NCBI GenBank assembly: GCA_946478675.1
Contig: CAMLEF010000009.1
Span: 1 to 31,283 of the forward strand
From: an uncultured Flavobacteriales bacterium
GTDB taxonomy: Bacteria > Bacteroidota > Bacteroidia > Palsa-965
Direction: 5' to 3'
Length of the DNA: 31,283 nt
Under the pieces are notes generated by a model. The model had not been told where the DNA came from. It saw nothing but the letters and a program-made list of their open reading frames with translations, and ran no database searches. Below, piece by piece: positions 15,763 through 22,600 of this stretch. Positions within the stretch are counted from its first letter, which is position 1, and every line of letters starts with the position of its first letter. The position numbers and the translations under genes were made by a program.

Positions 15763-16113
15763 ATGAAAGCAAAAGGAAACCTTATCGTTGATCTTACTTT
15801 TGAATTTGCACTCGGCATTGTTGAGATCACGGGCAAACTTGAATCACAAAAGAAATTTGCAATCGCGAACCAGCTTTGCAAAAGCGGAACTTCCGTCGGC
15901 GCCAATGTCCGCGAAGCGCAATCTTCCGAAAGCCGGAATGATTTCATTCACAAAATGAAAATCGCTTCAAAAGAAGCCGAAGAAACAGAATACTGGCTGC
16001 TGCTGTGCAAACACTCCGACCTTCTCCCCGATCCCGGCATTCTTTTCGAAAAGATCAAAACCATTCAACGAATCTTAACCTCGATCATCACCACTGCCAA
16101 AAGCCGTCAATAG
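15763..16113 (+). CDS. Four-helix-bundle protein (23S rRNA intervening-sequence/S23 family)
   Basis: 116 residues. It carries the family signature: CKSGTSVGANVREAQSSES (around residues 44-62) followed by FIHKMKIASKEAEETEYWL, and a Lys/Ile-rich last helix. It has no signal peptide or catalytic residues. Family members were first found inside 23S rRNA intervening sequences and, as the Avd subgroup, act beside reverse transcriptase in diversity-generating retroelements; most stand-alone copies have no known role. There is no reverse transcriptase, variable repeat or rRNA here. The gene is transcribed against both neighbours, has its own consensus promoter, and is enclosed by the 35/36-matching inverted repeat, which suggests a self-contained inserted unit. 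Confidence 0.93.
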   Translation: MKAKGNLIVDLTFEFALGIVEITGKLESQKKFAIANQLCKSGTSVGANVREAQSSESRNDFIHKMKIASKEAEETEYWLLLCKHSDLLPDPGILFEKIKTIQRILTSIITTAKSRQ

Positions 16114-16122
16114 CACGAAATT

Positions 16123-16158
16123 CATCGGCATATCGGCACATTGGCATATCGGCATATT
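16123..16158 (-). repeat. Right 36-bp arm of the inverted repeat around the four-helix-bundle gene (element D)
   Basis: Inverted partner of 15589-15624. It starts 9 nt after the stop of the four-helix-bundle gene and runs into the first two bases (on this strand) of the stop codon of the RNA methyltransferase gene at 16157-16159. It therefore also sits at the 3' ends of two convergent genes. Confidence 0.93.
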
Positions 16159-17350
16159 ATTCTTCGGACGCCGGGCGCAGCTTATGAATCTTCTTCGTTC
16201 CCGCATACATCTCATACTTCAGCAACCGGCATTCCAGCGGACCGTTGAAGAGCGTGATCTTGCGTGACGGGCGCAAACCTACTGCGCGCATGCCTTCGGG
16301 ATTCGAGGTGATCATCCAGGCTTCGTAGCCGGAATATTTTTTCTTGAGCGTGTCGCCGATCTGCTTGTAGAGCGTTTCCGTGTCGTCCTGGTCCATGCGC
16401 TCGCCGTAAGGAGGATTCAGGAATAAGAATCCTTTGCCTTCGGGCGGCGTCCATTCGAAGAAATCGGCGTTGATGGTTTTGACGATGTCTTCGACCTTCG
16501 CCAGCTTTACGTTCTCGCGGGCTTTGCGCAGCGTGTTGTGCGAGATCTCGATGCCGGTAATGTCCTGCACGTCACTGCTGATGCGGTCGAGCGCGCCGTC
16601 GGTGATCTTCTCCCATAATTCCGGCTCGAAATCTTTCCATTTTTCGAAGCCGAATTTTTCGCGGAAATAACCGGGAGGAATATTGTTCGCATACAGCGCC
16701 GCTTCGATCGGGATGGTGCCGGAGCCGCACATGCCGTCGATCAAACGGAAACGCGGGTGCCACTCGCTGAGCAGGAGGATGCCGGCAGCCAATACTTCGT
16801 TCATCGGCGCACGACCGGTATCTTCACGATAACCGCGCTTATGAAGCGAATAGCCCGAGCTGTCGAGTGAAACGTTCACTTCCTCGCGCGAGATGTGAAT
16901 GTTGATGCGCAGCGTCGGAAACTCAGTATCCACCGAAGGACGGCGGTTATATTTATCGCGGAACTGGTCGACGATGGCGTCTTTTGTTTTCTGCGCGATG
17001 TAATAGCTGTGATTAAAAATTTCGGTATTCAGCGTGCAGTCGACCGCGAGCGTATCGTCAGGGCCGAGCCATTGTTCCCAGTCGATGCTGCGAATGCCTT
17101 CGTAAAATTCCTGCTCGTTCGTTACGGAAAACGAGGAGACGGGCATGAGCACGCGCAGGGCGGTACGCAGCAGGTAATTCGCTTTGTACATCGTGCCTTT
17201 GTCGCCGATGAAGCTGACGGCGCGTTTGTGCTCTTCCACTTCGCGGCCGCCGATCTTCAGCAGCTCTTTTGCCAGCACGCCTTCGAGTCCCTGCATCGTT
17301 TTGGCGACCATGCGGAATTCGCCGGGGTTCATGTTTGTTTCTTCAGACAT
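16157..17350 (-). CDS. THUMP-domain class I RNA methyltransferase (RlmL N-terminal-like)
   Basis: 397 residues. The N-terminal ferredoxin-like/THUMP region (~13-165) is followed by a SAM-dependent methyltransferase of the UPF0020 type. The SAM loop is DGMCGSGTIPIEAAL (205-219), and the catalytic NPPYGERM (311-318) is typical of N2-guanine methylation. E. coli RlmL makes m2G2445 in 23S rRNA with this architecture; the same site here is family-based inference. The usual RlmK half is absent, as is normal for the single-domain form found in many Bacteroidota. TACCTTTG, an exact -7 box match, ends 5 nt before ATG 17350. Met7 is an alternative start. The stop codon overlaps the right cassette repeat by two bases, so the element sits exactly at the gene end without disrupting it. 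Confidence 0.92.
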   Translation of the reverse strand: MSEETNMNPGEFRMVAKTMQGLEGVLAKELLKIGGREVEEHKRAVSFIGDKGTMYKANYLLRTALRVLMPVSSFSVTNEQEFYEGIRSIDWEQWLGPDDTLAVDCTLNTEIFNHSYYIAQKTKDAIVDQFRDKYNRRPSVDTEFPTLRINIHISREEVNVSLDSSGYSLHKRGYREDTGRAPMNEVLAAGILLLSEWHPRFRLIDGMCGSGTIPIEAALYANNIPPGYFREKFGFEKWKDFEPELWEKITDGALDRISSDVQDITGIEISHNTLRKARENVKLAKVEDIVKTINADFFEWTPPEGKGFLFLNPPYGERMDQDDTETLYKQIGDTLKKKYSGYEAWMITSNPEGMRAVGLRPSRKITLFNGPLECRLLKYEMYAGTKKIHKLRPASEE

Positions 17351-17355
17351 CGCTG

Positions 17356-17363
17356 CAAAGGTA
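17356..17363 (-). promoter_or_regulatory. Exact -7 box (TACCTTTG) 5 nt before the RNA methyltransferase start
   Basis: TAnnTTTG match on the minus strand with only CAGCG between box and ATG, predicting a leaderless or nearly leaderless transcript. The divergent gap 17351-17530 otherwise shows no gene. Confidence 0.55.
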
Positions 17364-17517
17364 CGAGAAGGATTTCAGTACGAAGGAAACTCCTTTTGCA
17401 GGAAGAAATACAGCTGCTTTTCCGGCTTCGCCTCAGAAATCGTTTGACAAAAATCACGCGCATCGCTGCATCGCGTCAATTCGTGTCGGAAGCAATTGGT
17501 TTCTCTTTGCGGTAACC

Positions 17518-17525
17518 AACTTTTG
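17518..17525 (+). promoter_or_regulatory. Near-consensus -7 box (AACTTTTG) 5 nt before the 17531 gene
   Basis: Seven of eight positions fit TAnnTTTG, followed by TCGTC and the ATG. The spacing equals that at the NlpC/P60 and RNA methyltransferase genes. Confidence 0.4.
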
Positions 17526-17530
17526 TCGTC

Positions 17531-18265
17531 ATGAAAAAGATCCTTCTTCCGTTTTTCTTTCTCTTTGCGGGACTGCAACTTCACGCGCAGGATTCGCTCT
17601 TCCCTTATACCGCCGGCGGGTTCGGGCATTTTTTCATCGGACCGGGATTTTTCTCCAGCCAGAAGATCACGGATTACCTTGGAAAATCGGACGTGCTGCA
17701 CACGAACATTCCGTTCCGGCCGGGAAATATTTCGGGTGGCGAAGGTTTCGGATTGCTCGGGCGATTCATCGTTGGCGGCGGCGGCTTCGGCAATAGCCTG
17801 ATGCGCACCTCCACCGATTCGGCGCGCCTCGACGTGGGATTCGGCGGCGGCTATTTCAAGTTCGGTTACGTGTTTCATTATACGCGCGGCAATTTCACTT
17901 ACCTCTACGGCGGCGTGGGCTGGGGCGCGATGAATGTGCGCATTGAAAATCTCGCTTCCGAAACCGATATTCGCTTCAACCATCAGCATCCGATTGCGCC
18001 GGGACAAAAAGGCGATTACACGCTCGGCCTTACCTGGTATGATGTCGGCGTGAGCTATAAGCGACTTTTCTCTGCTGCGCGCGAGCCGGAAGGTGACGGC
18101 GGATTTATGGCGGGCATCGACCTGGGCTGCCTCATCGCCGTTCCGAATTCCGATTGGGAAAACGACAACACCACCGAAGTCGTCAGTGGTCCTCCCGTTC
18201 CTGCCGGCATGCTGAGCCCGTACATCCGGCTCACGATCGGCGGCGGCGGTTTCGGCCGGCGGTAA
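17531..18265 (+). CDS. Secreted Gly-rich protein, probable outer-membrane beta protein
   Basis: 244 residues. Signal peptide 1-~20 (ILLPFFFLFAGLQLHAQ). The mature protein alternates Gly/aromatic strands (GFGGGYFKFGYVFHYTRG, LYGGVGWGAMNVRIEN, GLTWYDVGVSYKRLF) and ends in a strand-like tail, LSPYIRLTIGGGGFG. This suggests a small outer-membrane beta-barrel or a periplasmic beta-rich protein. I cannot name a family. It is the first gene of a plus-strand pair with the nucleoid-associated protein, with a 56-nt gap, and is divergent from the RNA methyltransferase. There is no sorting tail for the type IX system, so it should stay in the envelope. The coding assignment rests on the signal peptide, strand periodicity and absence of a competing gene. 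Confidence 0.85.
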   Translation: MKKILLPFFFLFAGLQLHAQDSLFPYTAGGFGHFFIGPGFFSSQKITDYLGKSDVLHTNIPFRPGNISGGEGFGLLGRFIVGGGGFGNSLMRTSTDSARLDVGFGGGYFKFGYVFHYTRGNFTYLYGGVGWGAMNVRIENLASETDIRFNHQHPIAPGQKGDYTLGLTWYDVGVSYKRLFSAAREPEGDGGFMAGIDLGCLIAVPNSDWENDNTTEVVSGPPVPAGMLSPYIRLTIGGGGFGRR

Positions 18266-18321
18266 ACAGAGGAGATTGAGTAATTTCGGCCTCCCGGCGC
18301 CCAATGCCGGTTTCTCCTGTC

Positions 18322-19362
18322 ATGCTCGATCTTGCTCTCGCCCGGATGGAAGGGCTCGTGGTTCATTTCGTCGGCAACAAGCTGCGCGAAGAAAAATTAT
18401 TCATCTCCAATGAGCCGGTAACGGAACTCGATGAAGATGAAGAAGCGATGCTGCTGAAATTTTTCATGAAATCGTTCAACACCGAAGAGCTGTATCGCTT
18501 CACGCATCCTTCTGATCTTTCGCTGAACGAGATTTATACGTTTGCTTCGAAATTGTTTGCCGATCCGGATACGTTCGCGAAACAATCGAAGAACATGGCG
18601 AATCATCTTTACGCCTGCTCCACGCATCCGAAAGTAAAAGGCGGCGAATTGTACGTCGCGTATTTCAGTCATTGCGTGATCGACGGCGAAGAGGTGGATG
18701 CGATCGGACTTTTCAAAACCGAAAGCAAAGAGAAATACCTCGACGCCACGATGAAGAAAGAAGCCTATCGCCTGCATTTTCACGAAGGCGTTCCGCTGGG
18801 AAAAGTGGAGAAAGGCTGTCTCATCCTCAACAAAGGCGCGGAAGAAGGTTTTACGGTTTGTGTCGTTGATTCGAAGAACGGCGAAGCGCTTTACTGGACG
18901 AATGATTTCCTGAACGTCACGCCGCAGAGCAACAGCTTCCACCAGACGAAAACGTATCTGAAGATCTGCCAGGAATTCGTGACGAATCAACTGCCGGAAG
19001 TGGCGGAAGTAACGAAGGCCGACCAGATCGATCTCATGAACCGCTCGGTGGAATATTTCAAAAGCAACAAAGAGCTCAACTCGGAGAATTTTGCAGAAGA
19101 AATTTTCGAAGAGCCTGAAGTCCGCGATTCGTTCCGGAATTTCAAAAAGGACTTCGAGCAGCAGCACGACATCGAAGTGGAAGACGGTTTCGAGATTTCA
19201 ACGAAAGCCGTGAAGAAACAGGCGCAGGTTTTCAAGAGCGTCCTCAAGCTCGACAAGAACTTCCACATCTACATTCACGGCGACAAGCGGCTGATCGAAA
19301 AAGGATTTGACGAAGAGACAGGGAAGCATTATTACAAGATTTTCTACGACCAGGAATTCTAA
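18322..19362 (+). CDS. Nucleoid-associated protein, NdpA/YejK family
   Basis: 346 residues from ATG 18322. The family-like start is LVVHFVGNKLREEKLFIS near residue 11, followed by a long conserved region including HLYACSTHPKVKGGELYVAYF, an IGLFKTE segment and KVEKGCLILN. The C-terminal part carries HIYIHGDKRLIEKGFDEE. E. coli YejK binds nucleoid DNA and modulates topoisomerases; the Bacteroidota members share the domain but their role is less studied. The frame also allows ATG 18304, six codons earlier. I prefer 18322 because it places the VVHxVGNK motif at the usual distance from the N-terminus. The gene end abuts element E, whose first word overlaps the stop codon. Confidence 0.9.
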   Translation: MLDLALARMEGLVVHFVGNKLREEKLFISNEPVTELDEDEEAMLLKFFMKSFNTEELYRFTHPSDLSLNEIYTFASKLFADPDTFAKQSKNMANHLYACSTHPKVKGGELYVAYFSHCVIDGEEVDAIGLFKTESKEKYLDATMKKEAYRLHFHEGVPLGKVEKGCLILNKGAEEGFTVCVVDSKNGEALYWTNDFLNVTPQSNSFHQTKTYLKICQEFVTNQLPEVAEVTKADQIDLMNRSVEYFKSNKELNSENFAEEIFEEPEVRDSFRNFKKDFEQQHDIEVEDGFEISTKAVKKQAQVFKSVLKLDKNFHIYIHGDKRLIEKGFDEETGKHYYKIFYDQEF

Positions 19363-19491
19363 TTCGGTAATTCGGGCACTCGGTCATTCGGGAAAAGCGG
19401 CTGCCGTTCGCTTGGAATTCCGATAGCCGCATAATCAGAAGATCAGAGATTGTGCATTAGCCGAATTACCGAATGCACGAATTACCGAATG
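19361..19491. repeat. ATTCGG-word inverted repeat between convergent genes (element E)
   Basis: Arm 19362-19392 and the complement of 19460-19490 agree at 27 of 31 positions. The ~67-nt interval contains a nested GCGGCT/AGCCGC stem and no open frame. Convergent nucleoid-protein and ZIP genes flank it, so a bidirectional terminator is plausible. The word is the same as in element A, about 19 kb away. Confidence 0.85.
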
Positions 19492-19500
19492 ACCCATTTT

Positions 19501-20244
19501 TTACCTGGTGAAAATCCATGCTACGGCGACTCCGCAAAGGATCGTGAGGAACTTGTAAAGATTGAAGCGGTGATTTTCCGTGCTCTCGAAGAGGATCGTC
19601 GTGGAGATGTGCAGGAAAATTCCGACGACCATTCCCATCACGACGTTGAAATACGGTTGCAGATCACCCTGCAGCTGCATGCCGATGAAATGGCTGGCGA
19701 TCATGCCGAGCGGCGTCATCAGCGCGAAAAGGCCGAGCAGTGAAAACGCTTTGGCTTTCGAATGGCCGAGGTGCAGCAGCAATCCCATAAAAGCCAGGGC
19801 GATCGGGATGTTGTGCAGCACGATGCCGGTGAGGAACGGCGGAAAAATTTTTGCGTCGCTGGTTTCGATGCCCAGCGGCATGCCTTCGAGCAGCGAATGC
19901 AGGCAGAGACCGGCGACTACGCCCATCGGAATTTTCGCGTGGCCGTGCGCATCGTGCTCCTGCTCGTGCGCATGGACGTGAACGTGCCCGTGCTCGATGC
20001 CTTCGGAAATGTATTCGAGCAGCAGCTGGATGAGAAAGCCGGCGAGTATCCAGATGCCGACGTTCGCTTTGCCGGATTCGTACAGCTCGGGGATGAGATG
20101 CAGCAGGCTGATCGAAAAAAGAAACGCGCCGCTGAACGCCAGCAGCAATCGCATCGGGTTGCGCGGAATTTTTATCGCCAGCAGCATCGCGCCGCTGAGC
20201 AGCACCGACACAAAAGCGATCAGTCCGTAGAACAGCAGCAGCAT
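19501..20244 (-). CDS. ZIP-family metal (Zn/Fe/Mn) transporter
   Basis: 247 residues, about seven to eight membrane helices. LLHLIPE lies in helix 2; a His-rich cytoplasmic-type loop at ~85-102 (HGHVHVHAHEQEHDAHGH) follows helix 3. The metal-site helices carry LHSLLEGMPLG (~115-125) and LHNIPIALAFM (~143-153). These are the diagnostic ZIP residues, so transport of Zn2+ or a similar divalent metal into the cytoplasm is expected. The upstream methyltransferase stop reads TGA-T-ATG into this start, with no real gap, indicating translational coupling. ATG 20262, six codons upstream and overlapping that gene by 17 bp, is the alternative start. The gene ends next to element E. Confidence 0.93.
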   Translation of the reverse strand: MLLLFYGLIAFVSVLLSGAMLLAIKIPRNPMRLLLAFSGAFLFSISLLHLIPELYESGKANVGIWILAGFLIQLLLEYISEGIEHGHVHVHAHEQEHDAHGHAKIPMGVVAGLCLHSLLEGMPLGIETSDAKIFPPFLTGIVLHNIPIALAFMGLLLHLGHSKAKAFSLLGLFALMTPLGMIASHFIGMQLQGDLQPYFNVVMGMVVGIFLHISTTILFESTENHRFNLYKFLTILCGVAVAWIFTR

Positions 20245-20245
20245 A

Positions 20246-20995
20246 TCAGCGTTTTCGTGCAATGATGATCAGGCGCGGAGACGAATTTTCCTCGAACGGC
20301 GCCAGCGAATAATCGCCGAACAGGTGCTCGATCTCGAAATGATCTTTCAGCAAACTGCGGAAATCGGAAAGGCGCAGCAGCTGCACCGATTCGGAAAAGA
20401 GAAACGTTTGCCCGCCGTCTTCCACCGTGATCTTTTTGTAGATGATGCGGTCGCGGACTTCTTTTTGCCAATGAAAAACGACGTTCTCCTGCTGCCGCGA
20501 GCCGGAATAGCAACCGCCGATCTCGCGCTCCACCACGGTGGCATTGAAGAAATCGATCACGAAAAATCCGTCGTTGCGCAAACCTTTGCAAACGGAATCA
20601 ACGACGTGGCAATTGTCGCGGAGGTTGCCGAAATAGCCGAAGCTCGTGAAGAGGTTGAAGATGCCGTCGAAATAATGCATCATGAACGGACGGCGCATGT
20701 CGTGCTCGAAAAATTGCAGTCCATCCGTTTCGTTCCGTTTCGCTTCGCGGATGCTTTCGGGAGAAAGATCGATGCCCGTCACGTCGAAGCCTTTACGATG
20801 CAGCGCCACCGAATGCCGGCCTTTTCCGCAGGCCAGATCGAGAATACGCGCGCCGGGCGGCAGCTTCAGATAATCAATAAGGCGATCGATGAATGCCGCA
20901 GCTTCCTGTTCGTCACGGTTGCTGTACAGCATATGGTAATACCGACTGTTGAACCAGTCTTCGAACCATTCGTGAGATGTCTTGTCGTTCGGCAC
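20246..20995 (-). CDS. Class I SAM-dependent methyltransferase
   Basis: 249 residues from a GTG at 20995. The SAM-binding motif I is ARILDLACGKGRHS (~49-62) and the acidic loop is VTGIDLSPESI (~72-82). Later strands (GIFNLFTSFGYFG, GFFVIDFFNA) and a C-terminal HFEIEHLFGDYSLAPF segment fit a small-molecule or unassigned Methyltransf_25-type enzyme. The substrate is unknown. The frame runs upstream to 21109, but those residues (repeated LRTP/LRTQ/LRTP) are the translation of the word element at 21009-21065. The TATCTTTG box ends only 4 nt before the GTG. Together these place the start at GTG. It is operonic with the ZIP transporter immediately downstream. Confidence 0.88.
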   Translation of the reverse strand: MPNDKTSHEWFEDWFNSRYYHMLYSNRDEQEAAAFIDRLIDYLKLPPGARILDLACGKGRHSVALHRKGFDVTGIDLSPESIREAKRNETDGLQFFEHDMRRPFMMHYFDGIFNLFTSFGYFGNLRDNCHVVDSVCKGLRNDGFFVIDFFNATVVEREIGGCYSGSRQQENVVFHWQKEVRDRIIYKKITVEDGGQTFLFSESVQLLRLSDFRSLLKDHFEIEHLFGDYSLAPFEENSSPRLIIIARKR

Positions 20996-20999
20996 GGTG

Positions 21000-21007
21000 C
21001 AAAGATA
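21000..21007 (-). promoter_or_regulatory. Exact -7 box (TATCTTTG) 4 nt before the methyltransferase GTG
   Basis: TAnnTTTG on the minus strand. It lies between the word element and the GTG start, supports the short gene model and predicts a leaderless transcript. Confidence 0.5.
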
Positions 21008-21008
21008 G

Positions 21009-21065
21009 GGAGGAGTTCGGAGTTGGGAGTTTTGAGTCCGGAGTTTTGGGCTGGGAGTTCGGAGA
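21009..21065. repeat. Single-arm GGAGTT-word array (element F)
   Basis: GGAGTTCGGAGTTGGGAGTT-type words repeat with variable 2-4-nt linkers and have no obvious inverted partner nearby. It fills the gap between the MORN-repeat gene stop (21070) and the methyltransferase promoter. Confidence 0.75.
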
Positions 21066-21069
21066 TTGT

Positions 21070-22464
21070 TCAGCTTTTTTGAATCACGATGCGCACGTTG
21101 AGAATCCACGGCTGCGGCTGGTACACGTTATTGCGGGCGCTATTACCTGTGCCGTAATTCGCATTGAGCCACGATTCCAGCTTTTCCGCTTCACCAGGTT
21201 TCATTGGTGTGATCATGTGATACGTGAACTTTCCCATTCCGTCAGTGGTGGCGAGCGCTTCGAGCGTGGTATAATTCTTCAGGAATTTCAGTTGGTCTTC
21301 CGGCTTGATTGTTTTCGTAACACCGGTTCCGTTGATCGACGGCAGGATGAATTGAAACAATTTAGCTTCCACTGCAACTTCATCCACCTCCTGGTGATTG
21401 GGATCGATGTCGAAATCGCTTTCGTACGGTGCACGCGCATTCGAATAATCAGTGGCGTGGTTCGGCAAACCTTTCGCATCGTAATAATCCCATTGCCCGA
21501 CTTTTTGTCCTTCAGAATAATTACCGCGGCTTTTCAGCTTGCCGTTTTCATACCACGTTTCGCATTTGCCGTTGCGCTTACCTTTAGCATAATGGCTGAC
21601 CGTCTTTTTTTTACCCGACGGATAATATTCAATACAGATGCTGTCGCGCCTGCCATTGCGGTAAAACCGGTAATCGATGACGTTGCCCGTGAGTGAATCG
21701 TATTTCCGGTAATCGCCATTCCGGTTAAAACCGCGGTAATACGTGACGTCGCTTACTTTTCCATTGGGATAATAATTGGTGACAGTATCGTTCGCCGCAC
21801 TGTTGGCATATACGCGCATCACCCTTCCGTTATCGTAATACAACGTGCGTTTTCCGCTCCGTATTCCGTCGATATACGTGCATTCTTCCTTCGGCTTTCC
21901 ATCTTCGTACCACCCGACAGAAGGCCCGTTCCACTTCCCGTTACTGCTGCTCAATACTGCTTTCTTAGCGCCCGAAGCATAAAATTCTTCCTGCAGTCCA
22001 TCCTCTTTCCCGTTTACATAACGACGGATAGATTTCACCGGTTGCTTTCCATTGACCTGCTGATCGTACCATTCGATGACTTCACCTTCCGGAGCGCCTT
22101 TGATCTCCATTGCTCCCAACTCGTACCAATAAACGGAAGGCCGGAGATTACTATTGACAAAAGCTTTCCGCATCAGCCGGCCGCTGGCGTAATACCACGT
22201 GAGCGTATCTGTAAATAGTCCGTTCACATAATTCCCGCGAAATACCAGGACGCTGTCCGCATGATTATCGCGATACACCTGCTGATAGATCACGACCGGC
22301 CCCAGTAACGTGCCGTCTTCATCGAAGCGCGCATCGAAAGAATACCGGTGACTGTAATCCGTAAACGTATAGTTTGCACGATAGCCGGTCACAGATAATC
22401 TTACCTGCTGCGAATGACCGATGAGCGCAGGCAGCAAAAGAAAGAGGGCGAAGATCTTTCGCAT
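21070..22464 (-). CDS. MORN-repeat (YwqK-like) secreted protein
   Basis: 464 residues from ATG 22464. Signal peptide 1-~19 (IFALFLLLPALIGHSQQ). The middle (~90-340) is a series of MORN_2 units of the form W/YY..G(K/R)xxxxxxYxxG: WYYASGRLMRKAF, EFYASGAKKAVL, GWYEDGKPKEECTY, LYYDNGRVMRVY, EYYPSGKKKTVSHY and TWYENGKLKSRGNY. A C-terminal domain of ~110 residues (from KLFQFILPSINGTG) is outside the repeats and unrecognised. Databases often label such proteins 'YwqK antitoxin', but no toxin partner is present and the signal peptide argues for an envelope role. The upstream TTG at 22482 would put six residues before the signal peptide and overlaps the likely -7 box, so it is rejected. Confidence 0.9.
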   Translation of the reverse strand: MRKIFALFLLLPALIGHSQQVRLSVTGYRANYTFTDYSHRYSFDARFDEDGTLLGPVVIYQQVYRDNHADSVLVFRGNYVNGLFTDTLTWYYASGRLMRKAFVNSNLRPSVYWYELGAMEIKGAPEGEVIEWYDQQVNGKQPVKSIRRYVNGKEDGLQEEFYASGAKKAVLSSSNGKWNGPSVGWYEDGKPKEECTYIDGIRSGKRTLYYDNGRVMRVYANSAANDTVTNYYPNGKVSDVTYYRGFNRNGDYRKYDSLTGNVIDYRFYRNGRRDSICIEYYPSGKKKTVSHYAKGKRNGKCETWYENGKLKSRGNYSEGQKVGQWDYYDAKGLPNHATDYSNARAPYESDFDIDPNHQEVDEVAVEAKLFQFILPSINGTGVTKTIKPEDQLKFLKNYTTLEALATTDGMGKFTYHMITPMKPGEAEKLESWLNANYGTGNSARNNVYQPQPWILNVRIVIQKS

Positions 22465-22479
22465 GAAAAAGGGTTTGTC

Positions 22480-22487
22480 CAAAAGTA
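22480..22487 (-). promoter_or_regulatory. Exact -7 box (TACTTTTG) upstream of the MORN-repeat gene
   Basis: TAnnTTTG on the minus strand ending 15 nt before ATG 22464, giving a ~10-nt leader. This also decides against the TTG at 22482, which would lie inside the box. Confidence 0.55.
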
Positions 22488-22513
22488 CAATTTGCTACCG
22501 CAGACGAAATGAG

Positions 22514-22573
22514 CAACTGCCGACTGCCATTGCAGACTGCCGGTTGCCAATTGCAGGCTGCTAACCGCCAACT
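22514..22573. repeat. Single-arm CAACTGCC/GACTGCC-word array (element G)
   Basis: Words such as AACTGCCGACTGCC, GCAGACTGCC, GGTTGCC and AACCGCCAACTG recur across 60 nt in the divergent gap between the MORN-repeat gene and the propeller-SpoIIE gene. A TATCTTTA box at 22583-22590, one mismatch from TAnnTTTG, follows it and may be the promoter of the 22601 gene. Confidence 0.7.
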
Positions 22574-22600
22574 GTATTTTCCTATCTTTACTTCGCATCT

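Larger units (their letters stand above)
15589..16158. mobile_element. Putative four-helix-bundle cassette bounded by 36-bp inverted repeats
   Basis: A 570-bp unit: 36-bp arm, palindrome, consensus promoter, one 116-codon gene, inverted 36-bp arm. The gene is oriented against both neighbours, and the right arm ends within the stop codon of the RNA methyltransferase gene. No transposase and no obvious target-site duplication is visible, so mobility is only a hypothesis based on architecture. Confidence 0.4.

Noticed and set aside
15763..16113. Diversity-generating retroelement (Avd-type four-helix-bundle protein)
   Set aside because: No reverse transcriptase, template/variable repeat pair or target gene with a C-type-lectin end is visible nearby.
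21070..22464. Toxin-antitoxin system (YwqK-type antitoxin label)
   Set aside because: The protein has a signal peptide and MORN repeats, and there is no adjacent small toxin gene.
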